A stretch of DNA of 64,000 nucleotides, taken from NCBI GenBank assembly GCA_009741485.1, contig CM019218.1, forward strand, positions 52,933,612 to 52,997,611, written 5' to 3'. The DNA comes from Malurus cyaneus samueli (lineage: Eukaryota; Chordata; Aves; Passeriformes; Maluridae). The notes below the pieces were generated by a model. That model made no database searches. It was given only the letters and a program-made list of their open reading frames with translations, and was not told the origin of the DNA. The position numbers and the translations under genes are program-made. Below are positions 48,101 to 58,744 of the stretch, piece by piece; the first letter of the stretch is position 1; each line of letters begins with the position of its first letter.

Positions 48101-51100
48101 TGCTGCTAGTGTGTGGCTAAGCTGTGCCTTCACCTTATTCCCCCATTAACATTCCCATTGCTCACCTCTTCTTCCTTTCCCCAGCCACCCTCTCAGCCTG
48201 TCCTTCCCAGGATCCTGCTGTGTCCTGGTCTCCTGTCATGGCATTTTGGACTTTGCAGCTCACACCCACCTGGAGGAAGGCATCGAACTTGCTCTGGTTG
48301 CCCACAAGATGAGCCAAGTAGCTAACGAAGCAGTAGCCCTTCTCATAGGGCGTTTCATTGTACGTGTCATCTGGATTGATACCTAGAAAAAGGCAAAACC
48401 CTCAGAAATCCTCTGCCCACCTGCAAAACACCACAGTCCTCGTGTGCACCGAGATTCTCCCTTCTGTGCTGGGCACAGTCCGTCCCATCCCTGCTGCAGC
48501 CATGGCCTCTCCCAGGTCCCACCACCAGTGCTGGTGTTATTGCCAGCTGTGGAACAGCCCAGCTTCCCCCCAGCCCACCCATCACCATCCCGCTCCCCCA
48601 GAGCACAGGGACACCCCACAAACCTGGCTCAATCACCACCCGCAGCTTGTTGAGCGGGTGGTCCTCCCCCGTGGCGTCCATGTGCTGGCGCAGGAGAGCC
48701 CTTCCCGTGGCAGCCTCCAGGCAGGTGTAGGGCAAACCTGGGCAGAGACAAGCGGAGGCGTTCGGGGAGCCCAGGCAGAGCCCTGCGCACTGCGGGCACA
48801 GCAGGCGCTGAACAGGAGAGGAGCGGCATCAGTGCATGACTGGGAGAGCAGGAAACTAACAGGCACGGAGCTGGGGTGGCAAAGCTGCAGGAGGCACAGT
48901 GCCACCCAGCCCCGGGTACCGAGAGGTTTCTAGAGCCACTTAAACGCATATGGATGCGGCAAATGATGCTGGGAACACACCAGACACTGGACAGGACTGC
49001 ATGTCCTGGGGGAGCTCAGGACAGCAGGTATCAGCTCCACAAGGGAGCTGCAGGAGCATGAGGAAGGCAAGGCTCAGAAAGGACACAATGCCCACATCCC
49101 TGGCAGGGGTTGCAGGATCTTTCCATCTGGGAGCAAAGGCTACCAGAAATCAGAGACTGGTTTGGACTGCAAGGGACATTAAGGATCATCTTGTTCATCC
49201 CTGTGCCATAGGCAGGGACACGTTCCACTGTCCCAGGTTGCTCCAAGCCTTGTCCAACCTGGCCTTGGACACTTCCAGGGATGTGGTAGCCACAGCCTCC
49301 TCTGGGCAGCCTGTGCCAGGGCCTCCCCACCCTCACAATATCTGATCTAACCCTACTCTCCTTCAGTTTACAGAATCCCCCAGGGCCTGCCCTTCACCTC
49401 TTGCGAGATGCAGTGCAGGCTCCAACCCCACAGGCCCTCAGAGGGATGTGCTGAGCTGTGGGACACAGACCCCAGACCCTGCAGGGCTCAGCACGCACCG
49501 TAGACCTCAGTGGTGATGCGCCTCTGGGCGTACATGGTGAAGCCCTCGTTCAGCCAGAACTCGCCCCACGTGGCATTGGTGACCAAGTTGCCAAACCAGC
49601 TGTGGGAGATCTCGTGGATGATGACATCCACCAGGGAGCGGTCCCCGGCCAGCAGGCACGGCGTGACGAAGGTCAGGCAGGGGTTCTCCATGCCGCCAAA
49701 GGGGAAGGAGGGCGGCATGAACAGGATGTCGTACCTGCCAGGGAAGGCTGGGCTCAGACCCCACTGCTCCTGCAGATGGGGCTGGGGACAGAGGGAAACT
49801 CCCTCCCTGGCCCTGAAGAACCAGATCCTTCAGGAACCTTCCAGCCATACCTTCCCCAAACATAAGGTCCAAAGAGTTTCTCTCCAACCACCAGGAACTC
49901 CTCAATCACCCCGTCGTACTCCTTCTTGGCAGCCTCGATCAGGCAGGGCTCAGCCCAGACACGGCTCCTGGCCAAGCGCAGAGAAGAGGAAGTTTAACCA
50001 TTAGGGGACTTTCACCTTGTTGCCTCATCAGACAGAAATTGCACAGGGTTATTCCATAGAAAATTAAAATCCTGCTGATAAAGGCATATAAAGAGGCCAA
50101 TAGTGCAAACTTCTGTGATTTCTTTCCTTGTCTGAATGTCAAAGGGCTTTTATATGGTTGCAGTGGCAGCCAAGAACTCTAGAAAGCACCAGCCTGTGAG
50201 GAAACATGGGACACTGTGTGCACGGGGATCTGCTGCCCTCATTCATGTGTGAGATGACAGGAGCAGAGTCAGGGACCCTCTGAAGGACAAGGGGACACAG
50301 CACCAAGGCTCCTTCTCACTCTCCAGCATGAGAAGGACCCTGATCCCCTGAGCCCAGTCTGGTGACACAGCCAGGAACTGACAGTGCCATGTTTATGGCC
50401 AGAGTCTCTTGAGAGCCCCACAGAGCAGAAGAGGAAGGAGGTGGCTGCCAGGGGAGCTTCACCATGCAGCTCCCACAGCTCTGGGGCCCTCCTGAGCCCT
50501 CACCTTGGGCCAACATCAGCAGACACGATGTCCCCAACAACCAGAGCGATCAGGTAGGAGGGGATTGGCTGGGACATCTTGAATACAAAGGTGTTATCCT
50601 TCTGCTTCTCCCAGCTCGTGGCACTCATCACAGCCGTGAAGCCCTCGGGGACCTGAACGTGTGGATAAAAGCATCCATTAGACCCACAGTACACACAATG
50701 GGAGGCCAGCTAAGCCAGCTGGGACGCCACAATGTCTGATAGCAAATGTGTCCCAGCCCGAAGATGCCGTCTCCGTGAGCACTGCAGGGTGTGGGGAGAC
50801 AGCAGAGCACTGACACCCTGAGCTCCCCCTTGGGATCCCAGCTGCATCCCTGCAATATCAGGTACCTGGAGCTGCCCCAGGTGCTCCTGGAGGTACCAGG
50901 AAATAAGAAAATGCTGGAGTTGCAAGTGTGTAAGAGCAGAGGATGCTGGCTCACCTCCCAGTTATTGTGCAATTAATTTTTCCTGTTCCCAAGCACACAC
51001 AGAACCCATAGCTAATCCACCAGCCTGGGCTGAGCCCAGGGAGAGTGATCCAGAATCCCTGATCCCAAACATGGGGCGAGCCCCATGGTGCCACAAGAAT

Positions 51101-53155
51101 TCGATTTCCTTGGTACAGAGCATCACAGCAGAGCTCAGCAACAGCCGCATCCCATGCTCACCTGCAGAGGCAGAGGGGCTCTACCCTGGCAAAGCAAAAT
51201 ACATCAGCTCATGCCACCACGTGCCATTGGCAATGGCTTGGTGTCACACCAGCAGGCAGCTTTCCTCACCCAGAGCAGGCCAGCACGCCGTGGTGGCCCG
51301 GTGCCAGTGTCACCATGTGCCCACACATGCAGACAAGGAGGGAATCTGGAAGCAGCTGCTCCTTCCTGGAAGCTCCAGAACTGGCACCAGGACCAAGCAT
51401 GGCCCAGCATCACCACCCTCCTCCAGCTGTTTCCCCCCAAATTCAGCTCCCCCTGCTGCAAATGCCAGGAGCTCTGGGCAGGATGGCCGGGCTGGAGCGT
51501 GCACTGCTCCCGAGCACCAGCACTGCAACTGGGGAGAGGCAGGAGCACCCTGGGGCTGCTTGTCTTCATTTAAATGGGCATAGAAGAGAAAAATTAGCCT
51601 GAGTACAGATAAGTGATTTCTTAGCTGAGGTGCAGGATTTGAAGCAGTGTCCCTGCTATGATGCCCAATCACTGCAGCACATTCCTGCAAGGGACCTGAC
51701 AGCTCAGAACCACAGAACAGTTCAAGCTGGAAGGGAAATTAAAGATCATCCCATGCCACCCCCTGCCATGGGCAGGGACACCTTCCACTATACCAGGGTG
51801 CTCCAAGCCCTGCCCAACCTGGCCTTGGACACTGACAGGGATCCAGGGGCAGCCACAGCTTCTTTGGGCACCCTGTGCCAGGGCCTGCCCACCCTTACAG
51901 GGAGAAATTCGTTCCCAATATCCCATCCATCCCTGCCCTATGTCTATGGGAAGCCATTCCCTGAGTCCTGTCACATCATCCCTTGTCCACAGTCCCTCTC
52001 CAGCTCTCCTGGAGCTCCTTTAGACACTGGAGTGGGCTCTGAGGTCTCCGTGGAGCCTTCTCTTCTCCAGGCTGAAACCCCCATCTCTCTCAGCCTGGCT
52101 CCAGAGCAGAGGGGCTCCACCACTTCTGGATAATACCTCGGATCACCTCCGTGGCCTCCTCTGGACTTTCTTCCCCAGCAAACTTTGTACTCGTGGAGGG
52201 TTTCATTCCCACTGGGTGTGAGGGAACAGCTGGGGCAGCTCCTGGGACTCCACTTACCTTCACAGTGGCTGAGTAGGTGAACTTGACTGAGGGGGTGTCG
52301 AAGCACGGGAAGAAGGACCTGTTGAGGACGGCCTGGCCCTGCGTGTACATATAGGGCTTCTGCTTCCCTGCTGTCTGCTCAGGGGACAGCCAGCACACCT
52401 GTGGAGGGACAAAGACCTCACTGAGGGGCTGCTCGACCACAGCTGCTCCTTGCAGAGGGAGCTGAGAAGGGGATTCTCAACCAGGGGGTCTCTGCCCATC
52501 CCAGGCCTGGTGTCCCGTGGATCTCCCCCAGCTCACCCCGTCTGGTGGCCCCCACTCCATATCCAATATCCACCCAGTCCCTGTGAGCCAGGGTGTCCCA
52601 CCGGGCCCAGTGTCCCTTCCACCCACCGGCTCACGCCTCGGGCCCGGTGTTCCCTCGGCCTACCCCCGCTCTTCCCGTGCCCGCTGTCCCCCCGTGTCCC
52701 CTGCTCATCCCGGGCCCGGTGTCTCCCAGGTACCCTCCCACTGTCCCCTGTGCCCGGTGTCCCCGGTGTCCCGCCGCTCACCCCGGGCCCCTCGCCCGCC
52801 TCGTAGTCGATGAGGAGGGTGAGCAGCTGCCCGGCGCGGGGCGGCTGGGGCAGGGCGATGTGCAGGGCGCTGCCATAGCTGGCGAAGGGCCGGCTCTCCA
52901 CGGGCAGCTCCTGCCCGGCGGCTCCCCGGGCCTCCCGGCGGCGGCAGCAGCGCGGCGCGGCTCACGGCCAGCGAGGGGTGCGCGTCCAGCCTCAGCTCGG
53001 CCGCGGCCCCGGCCCTCGCAGCGCAGCTCCAGCGGGCGCGCCCCCGCAGCCGCCGGGCCCGCCGCCGCGAAGGTGACGCGCAGCTCCAGGTGCAGGTGCC
53101 GCAGCGACCACGGGCCGCGCTGCTGGCGGAGGCCACGTCCGCACCGGGGCCATGT
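45185..53155 (-). CDS. RNPEP: Aminopeptidase B (arginyl aminopeptidase)
   Basis: RNPEP is an M1 zinc exopeptidase that removes N-terminal Arg or Lys, for example in prohormone and neuropeptide trimming; it is cytosolic and secretory. Exons on the minus strand: about 53155-52782 (first), 52398-52258, 50652-50504, 49967-49851, 49734-49499, 48737-48624, 48382-48270, 47955-47847, 47268-47044, 46472-46330, 45349-45185 (stop at 45187-45185). Exons 2-11 total 1512 bases, all in phase, 503 residues. Exon 5 encodes [19 protein letters not shown] (exopeptidase motif GGMEN) and [15 protein letters not shown] with WLNE, giving the zinc motif HEISH-x18-E complete. The C-terminal part matches the leukotriene A4 hydrolase-like helical domain ([28 protein letters not shown]). 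Exon 1 has frame breaks, so the start codon is uncertain. Confidence 0.95.
45552..46217 (+). mobile_element. CR1 LINE fragment, about 660 bases (RNPEP intron 10)
   Basis: Plus-strand CR1, antisense to RNPEP. It begins with the ORF2 C-terminal region (TTCATGAAGTTAAACAAAGC, GGTCCTACACCTGGGTTAAT) and continues through GGACACCTTCCAGTGCC, AATGGCTTCCCACTGCCAGA and GGAAGGTGTCCCTGCCCATG to AACCATCCTGTGTGACTGT. It nearly fills the intron between exons 11 and 10 (45350-46329). Confidence 0.93.
49140..49372 (-). mobile_element. CR1 LINE 3' fragment (RNPEP intron 5)
   Basis: Same orientation as RNPEP. Read on the plus strand it shows ACTGGTTTGGACTGCAAGGG, CATAGGCAGGGACACGTTCC, ACCTGGCCTTGGACACTTCC and AGGGCCTCCCCACCCTCAC. 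Truncated at both ends relative to a full copy. Confidence 0.9.
51704..52180 (-). mobile_element. CR1 LINE fragment, about 470 bases (RNPEP intron 2)
   Basis: Antisense blocks on the plus strand: CAGAACCACAGAACAGTTCA, GCTGGAAGGGAAATTAAAGA, CCCTGCCATGGGCAGGGACA, CCCAATATCCCATCCATCCC, CCGTGGAGCCTTCTCTTCTC. It ends about 80 bases from the exon 2 donor. Confidence 0.92.
52590..52775. repeat. Degenerate C-rich array in RNPEP intron 1
   Basis: Recurrent CCCGGTGTCCC, GGGCCCGGTGT and CCCCTGTGCCCGGTGTC units directly next to the exon 1 donor. On the transcribed (minus) side this is G-rich, with clustered GGG runs. Confidence 0.6.
52782..53155 (-). other. RNPEP: RNPEP exon 1 with several frame breaks
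   Basis: Recognisable aminopeptidase B N-terminal segments occur in order but in different frames: [11 protein letters not shown], then [18 protein letters not shown] and LELRC, then [20 protein letters not shown], then [18 protein letters not shown] to [12 protein letters not shown] at the donor. Shifts fall near 53115, 53000 and 52925. An ATG at 53153-53151 lies close to where the start is expected but is out of frame with ADVASAS. The exon is very GC-rich. Donor GTGAGC at 52781 is normal and joins in phase to exon 2. Base-level sequencing or assembly error is the simplest reading. Confidence 0.8.
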
Positions 53156-53270
53156 CCCGCACCGGGGCTGCTTCCTGCACCGGGGCCGATCGCCACGCCG
53201 GGAGCGGGGGGGGCCGGGGCCGCTTCGGCGGGGGCGGGGCCAGGGGCGGGCCGGGAGTGGGGAATGGAGG
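53100..53270 (-). promoter_or_regulatory. RNPEP: RNPEP CpG-island promoter region
   Basis: Dense CpG and GC boxes (GGGGGCGGGGCC, GGGGCGGG) directly upstream of and overlapping exon 1 on the minus strand, with no TATA box. The start site is not determinable by eye. Confidence 0.5.
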
Positions 53271-54430
53271 GCGGGGAATCGTGGGGGCGGATGGAGGGAC
53301 CGTGGGGGGGTATCCATCGTGGGTCCATGACGGGGGGATGAGGGGTACGCATGGGGATCCATGGTCAGGGAATAGAGGGATCTATGGGGGGATCCATTGG
53401 GGACCATGGGGGGATCCATTGAGGATCTGTGGCGGGGGGATGGGAGGGACCCGGGGATCCGTGGATGGGGGATGGAGGGAACCCATGGGGGGATCCATCG
53501 GGGGTCTATGGGTGGAGAATGGAGGGGCATCTATGGGGTGGATCTATGTGTGGGAGATCTGTGAAGGGAGGGATGGAGGGGACATGGGGTGGGATCCCTG
53601 TTAGGGGGATGTAGGGGGATCTATGAGGGACCTATGGGGTTCCAGAGGGAATTCGGGAAGAGGGGAAATCCGTGGGTTGGACGGACTCGGGGGAATCTGG
53701 GGGAAATGGGGATGGGAGGAATTCGTTGGGGTAAACGAACTAGGAGGATCTATGGGCAGGGATCCATGTGGGGTCGAGGGTGGAATCCAGAGGCTGAGAA
53801 TCCATGGATTAAGAGAATTAATTCATGGTGAGGCATCCCTGGACAGGAGGGCCCATAGGGATCCAACGTGGGATCCATGGGAGGGTTCATGTTGGTCTCC
53901 ATGGGGAGAAGATGGGAGAGGGGGACCCAGCACCAGGGTATGTGGGGAGATCCAGGGGGACCTCGAGAAAGGATGTAGATGCAGATCCACGGGAAGATCA
54001 GCGGGAGCGAGTGTGTCCAGGGGTCAGGGATCCGTGTGGGATCCGGGGGAAATACATGGAGGATCCAGAGGGGGTGGACATCCATGGGGAGGGAATCCGA
54101 GGCCAGGGGTGAGGTGGGACAAGATCCAGCAGGAGAGTCAGGGAGGGACAGGAGAGATCCATGGCAGGGGATCTGGGTTCGGGAGAGGATAGGGTCGGGG
54201 TTCATAAGAAATTCGTGGGGGTGTCCATGGGGTGTTTGGCGGGGCGCATGGGGGGACTATGTCGGGATCCATAGGGAGGGGATCGAGGATGACCCACCAG
54301 GTGGGGAAGGGTCGTGGGGACATCCAGGAGGAGTCGAGGAGGGATACAGAGAGGGATCCGTGAGGTATCCCCGGGGGATCCCCAGAGTCAGGGCGTCCAT
54401 GTGGGATCCACGGGAAACCCGAGGAGCGGC
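53270..54430. repeat. Degenerate GGGGGATCCATGGGG array
   Basis: About 1.15 kb dominated on the plus strand by variants of GGGGGATCCATGGGG (repeated GATCCATG, GGATCCAT, GGGATCTATG), with irregular spacing and few C residues outside ATCC. It looks like an old, diverged minisatellite. All long ORFs across it are products of this composition. It separates RNPEP from the next CpG island. Confidence 0.8.
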
Positions 54431-54439
54431 TGTTCCGTG

Positions 54440-54900
54440 GGGATTGGGTGAGGGGGTGGTCCGTGGGGTTTCCCCGGCTCAGGCTCCGCCGCCGGTTCCA
54501 GACGCCGCGTCTCGGCAGCCGAGAGGCACCGGGGGCACCGGGGACCGGGCGGGGCGGCCCCAGGGACCCAGCGGAGCAGGACCGACCCCACACCCGCCTC
54601 TCCGGGCCCGGGGTCGGGAAGCGGGGCCGGGAAGCGGGGCGGGGCCGGGCCGGCGGGCGCCGGAGCGGCGGGGCCGGGCACGGGCCTGCGCGACTCCTCC
54701 CCCGGCCGCGGGCCGGTCCGCGCGGGTCCCGCCGCGCTGTCACTCCCAGACCGGCGGCGGCTCCGGCGCTGCCCGCGGGCCGCGCGGGACGGGGCGCAGC
54801 GAGCGGTGAGCGGGGCACCGGGACCGGGGCCGTGGGGCACTGCCCCGTGGGAGCGGGAAGGCTCGGGGGACACCCTGGTGGGAGCGGGCTGATGAGGGAC
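54440..54900 (+). promoter_or_regulatory. CpG island with probable non-coding first exon
   Basis: Very CpG-dense sequence with repeated GGGCGGGGCCGGG boxes (about 54600-54690). The run ending GCGCAGCGAGCG is followed at 54806 by GTGAGC, a near-ideal splice donor on the plus strand. No ATG-initiated conserved protein segment precedes it, so this would be a 5' UTR exon of a gene whose coding exons lie beyond or later in the window. Divergent from RNPEP by about 1.3-1.6 kb. Gene identity is unknown. Confidence 0.4.
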
Positions 54901-56130
54901 ATCCCGGGGGAGACCGGCTCTGATACGGAACACCCCGACAGGGACTGGCGGCGACACTCGGGGACCCCCCAGCTGGGTCATCCTGCGGGGATCTGCATTG
55001 GCAGAGGGGACAACGAGTGTGTGGTGGGGAGACCGGGTAGACACGGTGGGGGCGGCAGATGATGGGGAACACCCTGTTGAGCACCGAGGTGATGGGGTCA
55101 TGCTGTGGGGAACAGCGGTGACAGGAGAGCAATGCTGGCAGAGCCTGAGGGGGACAGGCAGCAGCTGTAGAGCGTGGCACAGCCTGACATTCCGGGCAGC
55201 CCCCTGTCCCCTCTCCTGTGCCCCCCAAATGTCCCCCCCTCTCCAGAGGGACCCTGTTTCAGCATGGCCAGGCTGGTAAATTCTTGTGTCCCAGTGCCCT
55301 CGGTGTCCCTTGGACACCCCCAATTCCTGTCTCTAGCAGAAGGGAGCTGCGGGAAGATGCTGTGGTGCCTCCCCTGTTCAGTCCTGGGGAGCATAGAATG
55401 GCCAGGGAAAAGTGATGAGGTAAACTGAGGCACGGGGACTGCTTAAAATGTGTGTCCTGCTGCCCCTCATCTCCTTTGCACAGGCAGAGCAGCTCGGTGC
55501 TGGCAGATCCTGGTGTCTGGCCTCATTTTTGGTATAGGAAGGGCCTTCTGAGCTGTAGGCATTCCTGGGTACTTCCTGGGGGATCCTCCACCATCGGGGG
55601 TGAAGGAGCCATCCCCATGCTCCTTGGAGCTGGGAATGGTGCAGCCACACAGGGACAGCACCAGACAGAGGAAAACTTGGAGACGACTTCATTCCAAGTC
55701 GTGTCCCCACGGGACACAGAGGTGCCATGGCCCTGTGCGAGGGAAGCAGTGAGGACCCGCCGTGTGCAAGTGCCGGGGTGATTCTTTTCCTGGATTTCAC
55801 CTAGGAAAAAAACAACTGGGAGGGGAGCCAGGGAGTCTGGGCGTGCCGGGATGCCAGGCCCACAGCCGGCCCTGCTGGATGCCCGTGGCTGCCCGGACAG
55901 GCGAGCCCCCGCGCACGCAGGGGTTGCCCATGGGGTTTTGGGGTGATGCCCGCATTCCCCAAGGCTTTACCGTAAATGCTGTGCCACCATCCCTGGTCCC
56001 GGAGCGGGTCTGGGTGCTCCCAAGGGGGTCAGAGGGAGGGAGGAACTCCCTGTATCCCCTGAGCAGCATCTGTTGGTGTCCATATTGTTGGAAGGGGGGG
56101 CTGGACTCCCCGTTTCACAGCCGGGGGAGC

Positions 56131-56195
56131 TGAGTCAGGAAATCCCGGCTGGCCCGGCCGGATCCTGGCTGAGTCATTTCGCAGGCACTGAGTAA
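56131..56195. promoter_or_regulatory. Cluster of AP-1/MARE-like sites
   Basis: Two perfect TGAGTCA sites (56131-56137 and 56170-56176) 39 bases apart, followed by TGAGTAA at 56189-56195. The first two are preceded by GC (GCTGAGTCA), as in MAF/NFE2-type sites. A candidate enhancer; sequence evidence only. Confidence 0.35.
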
Positions 56196-56649
56196 GTGCC
56201 TATGCCGGGGGTGCAGGGTTCCCGCACCTCCTGGGGTGCAGGGGCTGCCCACACATGGCCCAGCCGTGCCCCTGGCCCGGGCCTCAGGGCACTCCCAGCC
56301 CTGCCAGCCCCATGCCTCAGTTTCCCCACAACGTTTTCCTAGAATGAGAAAACCTAGATGAGACAGAAGGCTCCTGGGACATGGACATGTCACAAATCCT
56401 GGCACAGGACCTGGTTTTGAGAGGCCGGAGGATGGCGAGCCAGGCTGGGATGGGAAGCATGGGGGTGGGTGAACTCTGGCACTCACTAGGAGGAGAATGG
56501 TGTCCCCAAGGCACCACCCAAGGAGGATTTGGGATCCACCTTCTGGTTAAGGGGGTCTCCAGTCTTGGTGTGTTGGGAGGGGGTTTGAGTTGAGGAGAGG
56601 AATGGGGGTGAAGAAACCATGGGGATGAGAACTGCAGTGGGAAATAAGA

Positions 56650-56830
56650 TCAGAATGGGAGCAGGGATGAGGATAGAGAAGGGATGAGGGTAAACTGAGA
56701 TGAAATGAGATGACATGACATGACATGAGTTAGGGGTGGGATGAGGATAGGGATGGGGGTGGGTAGTGATAGGATGGGATGAGATGGGGGTGATGATGGG
56801 AATAGGATGGGGACAGGGATGAGGCTGACA
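56650..56830. repeat. Degenerate GGGATGAG / ATGACATGAC repeat
   Basis: Purine-biased irregular array of GGGATGAGG and GATGAGATG with a short perfect run of ATGAC units (about 56710-56725). Confidence 0.7.
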
Positions 56831-58679
56831 GGGCTGGAGCAGAGCTTGGGGTACAAGTGGGGATGGGGGGGTGGAAATCAGGCCGGCCCCGAGGGCAGCA
56901 GGATGTAAATAACCTGCCAGGACACGCGGTTTCTTCCTGCTGCCCCCCCCACGCTGCAGCCCCACGGACAGGAAAAAGGTGTTTCCGGCTGCGGATGGGA
57001 GCGGGGCCCCAGGCCTGGAGTGGGATGTGAGGCCTGGGCCACGGGCAGGGGGATCAGAGCGAGGGGTGCAGCCACTGAGCCCATGGCTAGTGGGACCCCT
57101 GACCTCAAATGGGCCACTGCAGCCCCCAGAGCCCTGGCTGGGCTGGTGGCAGGAGCCCCCGGCACAGGCTGGCACCGCTGTGGGGACAGGATGTGATGCC
57201 ACTGGGCTGGAGCACCCTGCCCTGTCCCCAGCACCACTGGGGCAGCCACCAGAGGAGAACCCTGGGGACATGTTCCTCCCTTCTGGCTGGAGCAAGATCC
57301 CTGTGGAGCTGGAGCGGACACAGTGGGAGGAGGGTGTCTCTCCTTGCCCGTGACCCCGGAAGAGCCACTCGTGCTCACTGGCCCAGTGGGGTGTCCCCTC
57401 ACCTGCATACACTCTCCGGGGAGGGCTGGCATGCTCCAGCACCAACAAAGTGCCTGGGGACATCAGCCTGGGATGGGGACTCGAGTACACGATTGGGACA
57501 TCTGTACTGGCTGGAAGTCCTCAGCAATTGCTTCCACCACCATGTGAGCCCCCTCCGCCCTGCTGCTGGCAAAGAGGTGACAGTCCCCCTTCACATGGCT
57601 TGGGCATCCCTTTGATGGCAGGCAGGGCAGGGCCAGCACCCTCTGTCCTCCCACAGCCCTTTGTGCCCTGTGCCGTGCCAGGGAGGGAGCAGCTGAAAAC
57701 ACCCTGGCTCTGCCCGCTGCCCTGTGTGTCCCCAGGGAAAGCCCAGCCCATGTCACTGGCCTGTCCTGGTTGTCGGGATCGGTCCCCAAGCTGAGAGGAG
57801 TGCCAGCCCCAGGAGTGTCCTGCGGGGAGATGGGACCTGCTGGGGCAGTCGGTGGCGCTGGCTGTGATGAAGCTGGTGGCAACGCATGGGGAAACTGAGG
57901 CACAGGCTGCAGGCGGGGGGCACAGTGCCAACACTGTGGGAACTCCTCAAATGCTCCAGGTGACAGATCAGCCACCAGCCTGTCCCAGCAGACTCTGGTG
58001 GCTGCATTTCCTGCACAACCCAAGCCCTGCTCGTTAACAGGCAACCTCTAATGTGCTTTGCCCATTTGTGCTGCAGGGTCTGGGTAGTGCTATGGACATG
58101 GGGCACTTCTGTGGATTGGCTGCCTGGATCAGGAGACCCTTGGGGACAGAGGAGCTGGAGGATCCAGCATGAGTCCATGCTGCACCCCTGACCACCATCA
58201 CAGGAAGACACAATAATTGGGGAGAGCAGGATTTTAATTATCTGGGGTGAGGGGAGGTCCTGGATGACCAGCCCAGGCAGGACTTGAAGCTCTGCTCTGT
58301 CTCGGGGGTTGTGGTGGGACAGGAGCTGGGATGAAGCTGTCTCTGGCTGTGGGACTCAGTCCCCTGCACTTCCCTGAGCTTGTCTGGTCAATGCCCCATC
58401 CCAGCCCTCAACCACCCATGGCACCATCCCTGCTCTCGGCACCTTTATGAGGGCTCTGGGTCACCCCATCTCGGTGCTGGCTTCCCATGAGACTCATTGT
58501 GGGATCACATCTTGCATGAAAGTTCCCTTCCCCAAAAGCTCAGCAGCAGGTCCGGGTGCCACCCTGACCCCTGCCCCGCTGCCACCCTGGGGGCGCTGGG
58601 GATTGGAGTGCCCCAAGGCATTGCATGCGGAGGGTACAGGCGGGGACAAGCCATCCGTGCTCGGGGCCGGCTGAGGCAG

Positions 58680-58744
58680 TGGGATTGGGGTCCTGTGGGA
58701 TCAGGCTCCTGTGGGATCGGGGTCCTGTGGGATCAGGGTCCTGG
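58680..58744. repeat. 18-base tandem repeat, about 3.5 copies
   Basis: Units GGGATCGGGGTCCTGTG and GGGATCAGGCTCCTGTG in tandem with one or two changes per copy. Open in some frames; no coding meaning. Confidence 0.9.

Larger units (their letters stand above)
54901..58440. other. Non-coding GC-rich region, probable first intron or intergenic
   Basis: No protein family is recognisable in any long ORF, and the ORFs overlap on both strands as expected for GC-rich DNA. It contains a purine-rich repeat at 56.6-56.8 kb and a cluster of AP-1-type sites at 56.13-56.20 kb, both listed separately. CR1 copies are absent. Confidence 0.5.

Noticed and set aside
52593..54902. Several 150-280 codon ORFs on both strands
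   Set aside because: They arise from GC-rich and GATCCATGG-repeat composition; none continues into a recognised exon except the true RNPEP exon 1 segments.
56486..57490. 334-codon minus-strand ORF
   Set aside because: Low-complexity Pro/Ser/His reading of purine-rich repeats; no domain, no splice context and no conserved block.
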